60,000 nt of DNA from assembly GCF_000003815.2 (NCBI RefSeq), contig NC_049983.1, forward strand, positions 8,911,470 through 8,971,469, in the 5' to 3' direction. The position numbers and the translations under genes were made by a program. Below the pieces are notes generated by a model. It was not told the DNA's origin. It made no database searches and saw nothing but the letters and a program-made list of their open reading frames with translations. Below are positions 22,393-34,492 of the stretch, one piece after another (position 1 is the first letter of the stretch; the number at the start of each line of letters is the position of its first letter). This DNA comes from Branchiostoma floridae (lineage: Eukaryota; Chordata; Leptocardii; Amphioxiformes; Branchiostomatidae).

Positions 22393-22794
22393 GAAGGAAA
22401 TGTTCTCCCCTTCGACCTCTGATTGGAATTCAAAACCATCTTGTCAAAATCAAAAGATAAAGAAACCTGTAACGTTATGCCATTTATTTTAAGTCTAAAA
22501 AGTTAATAGTATTCAAATGAAAGCTCAAGTATGACTGAAGTAATGAATTGTAGGGATTTCATAGTCAGCACACAGAGTAGAGCATCCTTTAAACAAGACG
22601 GGGGCCGATATCAACTACCGGGAACTTTTGACCCGTTGCTGACGTCACACTCCCTGTAATGTCACCTGACACAGGCTTTGTGTCCATTCCAAAGTGAGAG
22701 GAATCAAAGGACCGATCGAACGCTTGTTATGTAGTAATAGTAATAGTTTTATTGTGTGTGGGTCAAAACATGTATACTGGATACCTTTCGAATA

Positions 22795-23228
22795 TGGTTG
22801 GGTACCGGTACAGAAATTCAGGTACAGATACGGTCCAGGTCTAGAGGATCAGGTCCAGTTCCAGACCTTAACCTGGACCTAATTGGCTGTAAAAACTTGT
22901 GAATATACAATACTCAAAATAATGATCCATTTTGCTACAAAGGAATCTGTTAGTAGCTGACTTCCATTGGCGTTTTAAAATCCTATCTTAATGCAAGTAA
23001 CACTAATTGTTAACTTACACCACGTTTGACTGTGGAGACTTTGTAAAATTGACTATCAACTCTCCTCTACGTCGTTCTTGTTATTTTCTTGAACCGGTAA
23101 GCCCCAAAACACCTGGAAGCCTGCCGGTATAACCAGTCCATTTTTAATCGGTCCCAAATCCGGTATACTGATTTTTTTCAGGCCCGGTTTTTCTGGACCG
23201 GTCCAACAAGAAAAACGGTTTTGTACAG
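22795..23228. mobile_element. inverted-repeat element family E copy
   Basis: GGGTACCGGTACAGAAATTC at the left and CCGGTTTTTCTGGACCGGTCC at the right are inverted relatives of the copy at 27118-27535. Internal AGGTCCAG repeats and ACTTGTGAATA are shared with 13400-13918 and 34005-34250. It ends where the G/C-palindrome element starts. Confidence 0.6.
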
Positions 23229-23229
23229 C

Positions 23230-24415
23230 TGTGACAGCGTTTTCGCCCCCCCGGGGATTTCGCCCCCCCGGGGGGCGAGATCACTAGCGTTTTCGCCCCC
23301 CTTTAGCGTTTTCGCCCCCCCCCCCCCCCCAAGAGCAGCTGGCTACTACATATTACAGGTGCGCTACCTGGTACTATCCTGCACCTGGGGAGTAACGTAT
23401 ATGGTGTGTTACCTGGTACCTATATGGCACCTTATTACCGTACCGTAATATGTCACACCTCGAAAGTCGATACTATATTGTTCGGTGCAAACATGACATT
23501 GAAATGAAAAAGACAATTTTTGCAGCTGGGGTGGCATAAAAAACAGTGCTACTGCGAACGTATAAATCAACACCGTCTATGGTACGGAATACGTCAGCTA
23601 TATGTTTTCAATTTGTCACAGTGTTTTCTTTCTTGTGCTGGAAACATTTCCAAAGCACTAACAAAAACACACGTGAATGATAGTTTCTCATTATAAACAC
23701 TATCTACGCGCAAGTTGATATAGCTGTTGCTAAATGCTATACAAACACTGGTAAAGTACCTGTCTTAAGAAACACGGGTAAATGCATCAGTTCCTAAATA
23801 CTAGAAAAAACAGTCATGTTGGAGGTGAAGATATCCCTTGGCCAGGTGCATATACCAAAATGTGCGTTATTCTAATTAATACCTAATATTTGCATAATTA
23901 ATAAAGACATTACATAGTTCTTTTGCGGTCACTTCATGGTAGAGACTTCATATTGGAGATATATAGGTTGCTTGAGGACAGGTGAATGCAATGAAATACA
24001 TCTTATGTCAAGACGCAGGTATATGCAATAATGGGAATTCAAGGGACCAAACCCTCCTTGTCTGAAACAAGTTCAACTATCTTATTACCATGTAATTACG
24101 TTAATATTGATACTATGAATGGAGTTATGTATCAAACTCGTGTACTTATATCATTCTGAAACTACATTTTGTGATTTATACCAATCAACTTCTAAAATGT
24201 CATGTAAACCCGTTTTTTTTTGGGGGGGGCGGGCGAAATCGCTAAAGGGGGGCGAGGTAGGGGGGCGAGATCACTAGCCGGGGAGGGCGAGATCGCTAGT
24301 GATTTCGCCCCGGGGGGGCGAGATCGCTAGTGATTTCGCCCCGGGGGGGGCGAGATCGCTAGTGATTTCGCCCCCGGGGGGGCGAGATCACGGGGGGGGC
24401 GAGATCGCTGTCACA
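23230..24415. mobile_element. element with TGTGACAGCG ends and G/C-rich palindromic subterminal arrays
   Basis: The termini TGTGACAGCG (23230-23239) and CGCTGTCACA (24406-24415) are exact inverted repeats. Inside each end are arrays of CGAGATCGCTAGTGATTTCG separated by C or G runs: left 23240-23330 (C-rich strand), right 24222-24405 (G-rich strand), so the whole is a foldback structure of about 1.2 kb. The roughly 0.85-kb centre has no long open frame. A nonautonomous DNA transposon is inferred. No target duplication is visible. Confidence 0.65.
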
Positions 24416-24740
24416 CCTTTGGCCCATGGATGCCACCTTGCAACTGATAGGTCAGATTAAACGTCATGATAAATGGCCTTCACCCAGATAGCAGCAAAGA
24501 CACAAGAACTGGTGTGATGTTTTCGGCGAGTTACATACATGCTTCGCTGACGTTTAGTAAACCGAGCAGCGCTTGCAACGGTGAAGAAGAGAGAATGAAT
24601 CAACTTATGATTTGATGAATTCGAATGTCTGTCCCACGGAAATGTTACCAGTCATGCAGAGCCAGCAAAGCGTTGCTTCCTCATTGATACTTACCGTAAG
24701 TGATGTGGAGTTAGATCTGCATTCGGAGACACGTCCGTGA

Positions 24741-25304
24741 CCATGCCCGTAGCCAGGATTTTGGTTGGGGGGGTTCTTTTTAGTACTTGTTGGACCATCG
24801 AGCGCCGCAGGCGCGAGACTGACGCCGAAGGCGTGAGCTGCCTAGGGGGGTCCGGGGGCATGCTCCCCCGGGAAAAATTGAAATATTGACCCTCTGAAAC
24901 GCCATTTCCTGCATTTTGACGGGCAAAAATTCACTGGCTAAGTTTAACTTGGAATTTCTATTAAAATACAGAAGACTTTTGGCATAAGTCGTTGGGGCCG
25001 ACTCCCCAGGCATATTTTCACCATGTCTGACACCAAAGGCGAGAGGCGTCGCAATGAGGTCCGGGCGAATTTTGAAATCTGGACCCTCTGAAAAGCCATT
25101 TCCTGCACTTGCTGGGGCAAATTTTGCTGATAGACTCACTAAAATTGAATGAGATGTCTATAAGTTAAAAATGCAAGTCAAGCATGCCTTTGAAAAAAAA
25201 TCTTGAACATGAAAAAGTGGACCTTTGAGCCTGAAAAAGTGGACCTTTGAGCGTGTGGGAGGGTTCTTCCGAACCCCCCGAACCCCCCCTGGCTACGGGC
25301 ATGG
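24741..25304. mobile_element. element with CCATGCCCGTAGCCAGG terminal inverted repeats
   Basis: A 17-bp perfect inverted repeat (24741-24757 and 25288-25304) bounds 564 bp. The interior contains GGGGGTCCGGGGGCATGCTC and repeated GAAAxGCCATTTCCTGCA blocks. The minus strand has an open frame (25139-24780), but it follows the repeated blocks and is not recognised as a protein. Confidence 0.75.
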
Positions 25305-25362
25305 TGACCAAAGTGTTCGGAACACAAGGTGAAGGTTGGCATTACCTGGGAGGCTGTTTAGG

Positions 25363-25699
25363 CTTAAGTTAAGGGCACAACTCGCCGTACGTGCAATTTG
25401 TCCGTACGTTTTTTTGGGGGGAGGCCATGCCCGACACGTATTTCTGAAATGTTCAGGCTGTACAGGGCAGGCGCTTCGCCCGTACTGGCACGTACAGGGG
25501 GCGTATCCTACGTATCCGCAGCCCGATTGCACACAAACTTTTGCCTGCACGTAAATTTCGACGGCGTGTCTGCGTGCTCCGAAATTCGTCGGAATCCTTA
25601 CGAGTCCGTACGGAGGCAGTACTTACCAAAGATTGCCCACGTTTTGCCACGTAGACAGCACGTATTTGCACGTACGGTGGGGTGTGCCCTTAGCTTAAG
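25363..25699. mobile_element. inverted-repeat element rich in CGTACG
   Basis: CTTAAGTTAAGGGCACAACT at the left is mirrored by GTGTGCCCTTAGCTTAAG at the right, with subterminal CGCCGTACGTGCAA / TTGCACGTACGGTG. The interior is unusually dense in ACGTA/CGTACG motifs. It is about 337 bp with no coding capacity. Confidence 0.7.
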
Positions 25700-25703
25700 G
25701 TAA

Positions 25704-25893
25704 AAATTTCCAAACCGGTGCCCAGATGGGCAGCTTTCGGGAGCGAAAATAATGATATGAAAGACATCAAAATACACAAAATGTCAAAATAAGATCCATG
25801 GGCATGATTTGTGTGTATTTCTAGGTATACATTTTGATTTTTCGTTTCTTAAACCATCCCGGTCGGGCCTCGGTTTGGAAATGTGACCTAAGC
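25704..25893. mobile_element. MITE family D copy, compact
   Basis: Left AATTTCCAAACCGGTGCCC and right GGGCCTCGGTTTGGAAATGT are inverted, with the CTTTCGGGAGCGAAAATAAT subterminal block and the ATCAAAATACACAAA interior shared with 5529-6003. Confidence 0.65.
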
Positions 25894-26463
25894 CTTGTAC
25901 GTACTTCCAAAGCAAAGGTTAGGCCCCGATTGTTTTTTTCCGATTGGCAACGACATCTGAAAGATTTACAAATATAAGCATGAGAAATCACAAAATAAAC
26001 ATATCAAAAATAAGCCTAAACATGTTTTTAATAAACAGACCATTGTCTTAGCACATTTACAAACACACAAAACATCAGACCTTGCTAAGCTTGCAAATAC
26101 AGCATTAAATTTATGCATACCTAAATATGTGAACATCCATCACATCACCACGTGCACAGAAAGACAGCATACATCAGAATAGTTACACACGCACAAAGTA
26201 TGACAAACCTTTGTTTAAGTTTACGTAGATATTCCGACTTTTTTTGCCATTTTTAGCTGTGTTTATCTCAAGACATAAAGAAAACGGTACAAAATAGAAA
26301 GTCCGATAGAAATGCCAGAAAAACTGCAAAAACAGTCGGAGCCTAACCTCTGCTTAAATAGTAATTTATACCAAATCAGTGACCGAATCAATCTGTGGCA
26401 GGTGTATATGTACTTAATGTTTTCAATTATAACAAAGATTGGGTTATTGTTGTCATGGCTACA

Positions 26464-26479
26464 AGAGAGAGAGAGAGTT

Positions 26480-26531
<52 letters not shown>
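26464..26531 (+). repeat. (GA)n microsatellite
   Basis: Interrupted GAGA repeats over about 68 bp. The surrounding 25900-27110 contains no recognised gene. Confidence 0.95.
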
Positions 26532-27117
26532 TAATAAAGGTCTTGATGTCACTGTGACAACGTATTTCTAGTTCAACAAAATTGCCACATTTCTCCTGCA
26601 GTACCAAGCAAAGTTGCCAGGGAGCTCAAAATCTAACCATTTTTTCTCCAGGTCAAGACCTAAACGCATTCTAAATTTCATAACAATCTATTCATAGCTT
26701 CTGGACTTCTACTGATCATCCAACCGACTATAACTACCGGGAACATAACCTTCTTGGTCAACGAAACTATACATAGGTATCTATTTTTCTGATGCTGAAT
26801 TGTCTTCGGCTGTACATTAAAACGAAACATGGAAGAGAAATCACTCTATCAGCGTGTTCTTTAGACCACGGAGCAACCAACATGCTCTATTGAATCAGAA
26901 TTGTGCGATCTTCCTGGCTTAAATTTTCGTGATTCTTCCGTCACAAGTTGATAAATATTTTACACTGTGTGGGAGTCATGCTCATGTGTATGTGGGTGGT
27001 GCTGGATTTTCTTGTCAAGCCTGATTGTAGTTGTTCTTAATTTTAAGATCCTTAAAGTCTCTGACTACTGTTCAGTGCACTTTCTCATGTCCCTGGAAAT
27101 GACTTAGCTAAAAAAAA

Positions 27118-27535
27118 AGCTGTGCGGTTATGGGTACCGTTCCGGTACAGAACCTTGTTTAATTGTTGGACGGGTCCGGAAAAACCGTACCTGAAAAAAA
27201 TCAGTATACCGGATTTTGGACCGATTAGAAAATGAACAAATCATACCGGCAGGAATCCACGTGTTTGGGTACAAACACCCCCAAGAAAATAACTAGAGCG
27301 AAGTAGAGGATCTTTCTCATCAAGTTTCTACAGTCAAACTCGGTCTAAGATAGCAAACGCATTTGTGTCATTTACATGAAGATAGGATTTTTAAACGTCA
27401 GTGAAAGTCGGATACTCCATCAAAAAGATTTTTTTGTAGCGTCATGCACCATTGTGTTAGGTATTGCAAATTCACTGATTTTCATAGACAATTAGGTCCA
27501 GGTTCAGGTCCGAACGGGATACGATGCTTTATATA
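27118..27535. mobile_element. inverted-repeat element family E copy, opposite orientation
   Basis: GGGTACCGTTCCGGTACAGA opens it; GGATTTTGGACCGATTAG, CATACCGGCAGGAATCCACG and GTCGGATACTCCATCAAA follow in the order seen at 13430-13620. It is interrupted or bounded on the right by the MITE at 27536. Confidence 0.55.
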
Positions 27536-27726
27536 TAACGCTAGTTCACCTTTATCCGTTGTTTTAAAGAAAACGGGGTATCAAGGATATCAAGTTTAAC
27601 GGACGGTGTTTTCAAACTGCATTTTTTAAATATTTAGAAAAAAAATTAAAATATTGCAATTCGAAACAATATTTTGTTTTTGAATACAACGGATATAGGT
27701 TACCACGTCGATATAGGTGAACTAGA
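27536..27726. mobile_element. MITE family F copy 1
   Basis: AACGCTAGTTCACCTTTATC at the left is mirrored by GATATAGGTGAACTAG at the right. The interior ACGGACGGTGTTTTCAAACTGCA is shared with copies at 54708-54822 and 58081-58262. Confidence 0.7.
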
Positions 27727-27729
27727 ATT

Positions 27730-29960
27730 ATGCAAACATGACCTTATACAATACGTTCTCAGGATGTGCTTGTCCTAGCGTACTCTCTCTTGTCCTGACG
27801 TATAAAGTAAAAAAAAATAATAAGTGCCTACGTACGCAGCATCCACTCTTCAACATGCTAGAACATAATCAATGTGTCAACCTAATGGAGGATTAATGTC
27901 CCTCTTCTACCGACCATTAAAGCCAGTTCCTGATTATCTTGCTACATTAGCTGAAGAGAGGAAGCCATCAACACAGATTACTTCTTAAATGTACCGGTAG
28001 GCAGGGATTGTCTTTCTGTTCGCCTTCCGGTCTTGTTTTCGCGGTTACAAAAAAGTATACTTCCGACGGATATGTGTTTTTGGGTTCCTCTGCACTTAAG
28101 AGTAATATTTCTTAGATGATGAAAATTTTCTGTGCTGTCAGTTCGACTTTGTGTTAGCTCTCTGGTCTTCTTTTCTGGTTTGAGATGGGGAAAAACTCAG
28201 ACATACGTGTATGTGTTTTAGTCTTCTCCGTGGTCAAAATTTATACTTTTTTTTATATATTTCGGGTACATGTATGTGCTTTGAATTTGGGCTCCGTCTG
28301 CGTTAATTAGAATGCATAAATTTCAGTTCTTGTCTTTATTTCAGCTATCTGCTTTTTGTTGTTGTCATGAATGATCTGGGAAACAATTATCATTGGATTG
28401 GTTGAATGTCCAGACTTATTACATTCTCATACATTCAGAAAATAATTATCAGATAATTTTCTTTCAATCCCACGCATTCGCAACGAAGATTCTCAATTAT
28501 CAGTTTTCGGTCGACTGCATTCCAATAATACCAATCAGCAAAAAACTACTTGCTTTCATTATGGAGCGCCGATTTCTTGACGTCCACACAATACCATACA
28601 TTAATATTACATTGCCATTACATATACACACATGTGTACGCCTGATGTACAGGTGGCCAATTGGATATTGTTTGGCCCTATTGATACTGTCGTGCCACTA
28701 ATAAATCTACTTGGAGATTAATCAACAGGGTTGTCGATTCAATTGTTGCCATGGTATCTCTATGATTGTTGCAGAAAAAAATTATATGTACTTTGTGTGC
28801 TTTCTTCTTTACTAGATTTTTTTGTTTATATCTTAAGAACTAATTGCTCATATTTCATTTATCATCATAATGGCAATGTAGCGTTGTGGTATCCCTTCAC
28901 TTACGTTATTATTTTCTTCTTAAAAATTAAAAACCTCAAAAATCAAACCTGCTAGCGCCACACAAAAATTGCAAAAGGTACCCTTGTGGAACATACATTT
29001 TTCCTACCCGAAGGATACACCTTTCTCTCTCGACGGCCATTATAGATCTAATTAATAAAACGAGTTCAATGAGGCAAACAATTAAAGACTGTCCATCACA
29101 ATTAGCAGTTCAACCAATGATAGCATGGCAATTAGAAAATCGACCAACAAGAAAATGTCTGGATGTCAGTCATATATTTGCATTATTGTGTTTTTATTTT
29201 GCATCTCTTAAGTGGTTATGGGATCAGTCTATGCTGCTCCAAATTGCTACTAGTATATCTGTCGGTGCATAACACTAGTTATAATATTTGTCATTCGATC
29301 TTATCTTATCAAAAAATTGTGTGGTTTGGAGGAAAACTAAATGGGAGCTGATTTTAGAAATAAGTTTTGTCTGTTTGCCTCGTTGACCCCGTCTTCGATC
29401 TATCATGGCCGCTGCGTGAAAGAGGTGTATTACCGTACAGCTTTGGAATGCGTGAACACGTGTGTTTAGACTCCCTCGCGGTGATGATTGACAGCTAGCC
29501 GATAACAACTACGCCCACAAACAAATCGATCCCTTCATAGCTGTTTGTTTTAAGAAGTTTTGTAGGTCAGAAGACTATATCACCGTCCTTTTTCCCATGA
29601 ATTTCAGATTAATATTAGCTCTGACAAACTACTTGAGCTAACATTCATCCTTGAGTGGGCGTCCAAGATATTCGTCTTTTGGAAATGATTGCCGACAAAA
29701 TAGCGTTATGAAATACTATATAGGACACTGCGACGCCTCATCTTTTAGGACATGGACGCCATCTATTTTCACCATGATTGACTTCCATTTTCTTTCGCGT
29801 CTTGTACTTCAGTAACAGCCTTATCCATCATCTCTTCAAGAAAATCAATCAATTCTTACACAGAAGACTTGAAAATCTCACTCCGGTTGATCGATCAAGC
29901 TCTAATCTCAAGTCTGGAGGCGCCTCTGGAACTTGAGAAGTTCCACCGCTGGTAAGAAGG
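27730..29960. other. no gene recognised
   Basis: AT-rich DNA with open frames that carry no domain or splice support. Positions 29084-29230 (GACTGTCCATCACAATTAGC, GTTCAACCAATGA) resemble 53386-53520, indicating a diverged dispersed repeat. Confidence 0.5.
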
Positions 29961-29962
29961 CC

Positions 29963-30466
29963 GCAGCATGTAAATTCTATGGATGACATCGACACACTCA
30001 TTAATTTTTGCCTAATTTTGAAGAAAAAACTATTTTCCGCTCCGGAGATGGTAAACACGAGAAAGTACAAAAACGAGAAAATATGTCATGTAGTAGCATT
30101 GATTATACTTGTAGAAGTAACACTAGTGAGGTACATATAGCCATGACCGTAGCGTAGTTGTAGACGTTAGTTCGATAGTAAAAGTGGCACCAATGTGGTA
30201 ACCATGACTGTAGCTAACGGCTTTGTAAACGTGATACCAGTCTAGCACACTAGCGTCACTTTGTGCACGTCTTGAACACAGAAATAAAAGCCTTATTGGC
30301 TTTGATGCCATATTTTGTTGCTTCAATTCCTATTACAAAGTTTATGGCGTCTACTTGGAAAATCTGACCATCTTGTTTTGTTTTGTAATCTTGTTTTCTT
30401 TTCTCCCTCTCGCATCAAATTGGAGTCTGCAGAGGATGACATCCATAGAATTCACTTGCTGTGGCG
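29963..30466. mobile_element. nonautonomous inverted-repeat element, copy 2
   Basis: ATGTAAATTCTATGGATGAC and GGATGACATCCATAGAATTC are mirrored ends, as in 353-788. The interior shares GAGAAAGTACAAAA, CTGTAG and CACACTAGCGTCA. Confidence 0.65.
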
Positions 30467-30781
30467 TAATGGATTATTTTCGTAGTCAAAATATTCCCGG
30501 AAATCAGTTACTAGAACGCCAAAGGTTTGAAAAACGAGAAAAAGAGTTGCTCTTGAAAGATCGAGGTCAAGAAACTTCCCCTTAAAGATGAAGACAAGAA
30601 TGATGAAGAGGATATCAGTAGTTCATCTACGTCGATAGAATATATATAAACGGATAAGTTGTGGCTTGCTTGCCCACTGTTTCCAGTTAATCGTCGAGAA
30701 GCTGTTAACATATCTAGGGTTCAAGAAATTTCCCCTGTAAAACAAGGAGATATAGAAGCAAAAGTTGTAACGTTAAGTAAT

Positions 30782-31001
30782 GCCACCTTTCTACTAGGAC
30801 GGCGCTCTCGCCGCGCTCTTTCTGTGACAGTTCGCTCTAGAGTGGTATATAAGAAAACGAATGTTTTTACACTTTGTTTGTTTTGTGTCTTTTCAGTCAC
30901 ACTTTTACATATTGTGTGATATACTAGTACCCAGTATGAAATCACAGGTTTAAGGTCGAAGTGAGAGCGCAGCGCGATCGCCGTCTAGTAGTGGAAAGGT
31001 G
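30782..31001. mobile_element. MITE family C copy 1
   Basis: CCACCTTTCTACTAGGACGG and CCGTCTAGTAGTGGAAAGGT are mirrored ends, with GCGCTCTCGCCGCGCTC / GAGAGCGCAGCGCGATC inside. The relatives are at 40541-40822 and 54118-54342. Confidence 0.65.
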
Positions 31002-31440
31002 TACGGTTGGGGTTTGCATGCATATACTCGTATATGTATGCACAAGTTGTTTGCCAAGACTCGATGACCTTATTACCTTTGCCAGAATGGCTAAGGTTAT
31101 GTTTTAGGCTTGTGAGTCTGTCTGTGTGTGTGTCTGTGTGTCTGTTAACAGCATAACTCGAGAAGCCTTTGATGTATCCCGATTATATTTGGTAGGTGGG
31201 TAGGGGTCGGGAAAACGAAGGTCAAGTTCGATAATGGGCCCCCTAGCGGCTTGCTAAGGTACTGCAGCAGAACCTCAATTTTTGATATCTCGTGTTCTGG
31301 ACATGCTGTGGTTATGATTTTTTAGTGGTAGATAGCCCTTGGGGCAGAGAGTAAGTGCCGTAAGTTTGGACCCCCTAGCGGCTTGTTTGGAACTGCAGTC
31401 ACCGATTTCCTTTCAAACTTTGGACGAGAATAACTGGAGA

Positions 31441-32180
31441 ACGTGTTGATGGATCGTCATGATTTTTGGTATGTAGATAGCCCAGGTAACAATGTACATA
31501 ATGGAATACTGATTATGCAAATCAGCAACTAATTTGCATAATTAATGAGGAAAGTTTATAACTCCACTGCATTTCACGATAGGACTTTCAAACTTGTCAC
31601 ATATATAGATGAGAAAGAGAGAAATATCAATGCATATTAATTATGCAAATGACGGCCTCATTTGCATAATTAATGAGAAAATATGAACGTGTTGACGGAT
31701 CGTCATGATTTTTGGTCTGTAGATAGCCGAAGGGAAGACTTACATGATGGAATTATAATTACGCAAATCGACAGCTAATTTGCATAATTAATGAGGAAAG
31801 TTTGTAAATCCACTGCATTCCTTTATAGGACTTTTAAACTTGTCACAGTTGTAGCTGAGAAAGAAAGAAATATCAATACATTATTAATTATGCAGATGAT
31901 GATCTCATTTGCATAATTAATGGGAAAATATGAACGTGTTGACGGATCGTCATGATTTTTGGTATGTAGATAGCCTAAGTAAAAACTTACACAATGAGAT
32001 ACTAGCTATGCAAATTAACAGTTAATTTGCATAATCAATGACAGAAGTTGATAAATCCACTGCATTCAGTGATAGGACTTTCAAATTTGTCACATATGTA
32101 ACTGAAAAAGATGGCAGAGAGTAAGAGGTGTATGTTTGGGTCCGCTAACGTCTTTCCTTGAACTGCAGGAGCCGGTTTCA
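31441..32180. repeat. tandem repeat, about 246-bp period, three copies
   Basis: ACGTGTTGA.GGATCGTCATGA recurs at 31441, 31687 and 31934. Each unit carries TTTGCATAATTAATG twice and ACTGCATTxxxxxATAGGACTTT. A weaker fourth unit follows to about 32290. The preceding 31085-31440 shows related text (CTGTTAACAGCATAACTCGA). No coding signal. Confidence 0.85.
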
Positions 32181-32519
32181 AGAAGGATGAAAGTATCATC
32201 ATGATTTTTGGTATGCTGATAACTTAAGTGATGCTTGATACAATTTAATATTATTATGTAAATAGGGATCTCATTTGTATGAGCAATGGGAACCAACTCC
32301 AGGCATATAAAATAAAATGTAATGAGTAACACATTCTACATAACAAACCTGGTTTATTTGGCAAAGGTATGTGTTCGTGGAACTCTAGTTATGTCAATGT
32401 AATATATTTATGGTCCAGTGCATCTTTCATTCATAAGCCAATTAATATGATTGACTGCCTTGTTAAGTAATTGCTACGTCTTAATTGTGACCATAGAGGT
32501 ACATCTTGGTTGGACAAAT

Positions 32520-32945
32520 TTCCATATTTATCTTTATTTACAATACATTAAACTGTACCAAATTTGGTGCTTACACACAAATTTGCACTTTTTCAGTTGT
32601 GCTATTGAACTTTACTCCCATGTTTATACTTATTTGCAATACATTGAACTGAATGTGTAAAAAATGTAGTGCTTCTACACAAATTTGCACAATTGTTTTT
32701 CAGTTGTGCTACTGGACTAATACTTCCATGTTTATACTTATTTACAATACGTTAAACTGAATGTGTACCAAATGTCATGCTTTTACACAAATTTGCATAT
32801 TCAGTTGTGCCACTAGACTAATAGTTTATGTTTATACTTACACTCCAATGTTTATACTTGGGAGTGTAAGTATAAACTGAATGTGTAAAAAATGTAGTGT
32901 TTTTACACAAATTTGCACAATTTGTCAGTTGTGCCGCTGGACTAA
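32520..32945. repeat. tandem repeat, about 100-bp period, four to five copies
   Basis: TTTATACTTATTTxCAATAC ... ACACAAATTTGCAC ... CAGTTGTGC recurs about every 95-108 bp. The units diverge at 5-15% by eye. Confidence 0.8.
32830..32877. repeat. perfect 17-bp-arm hairpin inside tandem repeat
   Basis: GTTTATACTTACACTCC (32830-32846) and GGAGTGTAAGTATAAAC (32861-32877) are exact reverse complements with a 14-nt loop. Confidence 0.85.
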
Positions 32946-33329
32946 TACACAAGTAGATGGTAATTATAGACAACACGCGCCGATGAAGTTTAGGCATTCA
33001 GGTAATAGGCTAGGATACGCAAAAAAGTTGCCCAAGCAACTATACATGATTTTCCCAAACCATATCCAGTTGCTTGAGTAAGTGTTATTTGACGTATAGA
33101 TAACGCAAACCCCCGCCAAGGTGGCATGGTTCTTCTCAAGCGTCAAAATCGTTGTAGCCTGCAGCTACAATGTAGTTGTCGACAGTACAGAAGACAACGC
33201 AATTCCTGCAGTATGATTTGCCACTTACAAAGAAAATATTGCTCAAAAACAAAACATCTGCTTGGAGATCGACGTGTTGCCGCTACCCAACTGACGTCTC
33301 TCTCAAAACTAGGCATTTCGGTCTTTTTT

Positions 33330-33539
33330 GGAATAGAATAGAATGGAATAGAATGGAATAGAATGGAATAGAATGGAATAGAATGGAATAGAATGGAATA
33401 GAATGGAATAGAATGGAATAGAATGGAATAGAATGGAATAGAATGGAATAGAATGGAATAGAATGGAATAAAATGGAATAGAATGGAATAGAATGGAATA
33501 GAATGGAATAGAATAGAATAGAATAGAATAGAATAGAAT
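33330..33539 (+). repeat. GAATA/GAATG pentanucleotide array
   Basis: About 42 pentamers alternate as GAATAGAATG through most of the array, with pure GAATA at both edges. The minus strand frame is open only because the period avoids stops. Confidence 0.95.
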
Positions 33540-33544
33540 GCCAT

Positions 33545-34000
33545 TTAATTCTATAATTAACTAAAGACTATATATATCAAAGAGACATACACTGTTGTAC
33601 ACACTATATTTCCCTATTTCATACACTTAAGCACTGTAGAAAAATCCATATCCCAAATATGGTAATACATGATTTTGTTCTTTTATTTCAACTATAACTA
33701 AAAACCTAGAAGCTGATTTCATGTTAGTTAGCTTGTTTTGTGTCTATTAACTTTCAACATAAGCAATGACCTGTACTTAGCCCAATAAGACAACAATTTG
33801 CATTGAAGATGGGTAATTCTTATGACGGGTTTATCCTATCCTGATCCCCTCGGCCTAGAGCTATCCTGTAAGCGGCGTGATCTGTCATAGTCTAGTGACA
33901 CGTAATCCAAGTTCAACCGTAATCCCAGAGACGTCATCGTTCAATCCACCAACGCACTCATACTAACTAGGTGGGCGAAGTTCTCGACGTCTCCACAATA
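33545..34000. other. no gene recognised
   Basis: AT-rich sequence following the pentamer array. The only resemblance is CTTAGCCCAATAAGAC / TCATACACTTAAGCAC, shared in inverted order with 3580-3790. Confidence 0.4.
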
Positions 34001-34004
34001 GGGA

Positions 34005-34250
34005 TGGGTACCGGTATAGTGAATTCAGGTCCAGGTCCGGTCCAGGTCCAGGGGATCATGTACGGGTCCGGACCTGAACCTGGACATAATTATTTGTGAA
34101 AACTTGTGAATGGGCGATACTCTCAACAATGGTCTATTTTGCTCTAAAGGATTCTGTTTGGTGAAGTATCCGACTTCCACTGACATTTTAAAATCCTATC
34201 TTTATGAAAACAACACTAACTAGTTAACTGTAACTTTGACTGCAGATGTT
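34005..34250. mobile_element. inverted-repeat element family E, partial
   Basis: GGGTACCGGTATAGTGAATTC followed by repeated AGGTCCAG, ACTTGTGAATGGGCGATAC and GACTTCCACTGACATTTTAA aligns with the left half of 22795-23228. The right half is absent. Confidence 0.6.
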
Positions 34251-34492
34251 GTGACTGTTGGTTTGGAAATGTAACATAGATTGGGTTGAACTCGAGACGA
34301 AGCGTATTAACTTTATGGCTAGCCTTCTGTAATGATGTCAATAGGCAGCACTTTGTGTATTTTACAGTCAGAGTAATAAGATCAAAATTCAAGGACTGAA
34401 ATAGTTTTCTACCCAGTACTTTCTGTAATCAGAATCGAATCACGCGTCTGCTGTACGCCAGTGTGTTTCTATGATCTGAGAAGGCGAGTTAA

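Noticed and set aside
23221-23448. Proline-rich frame across the C-run region
   Set aside because: Created by the C runs of the palindromic element; no other support.
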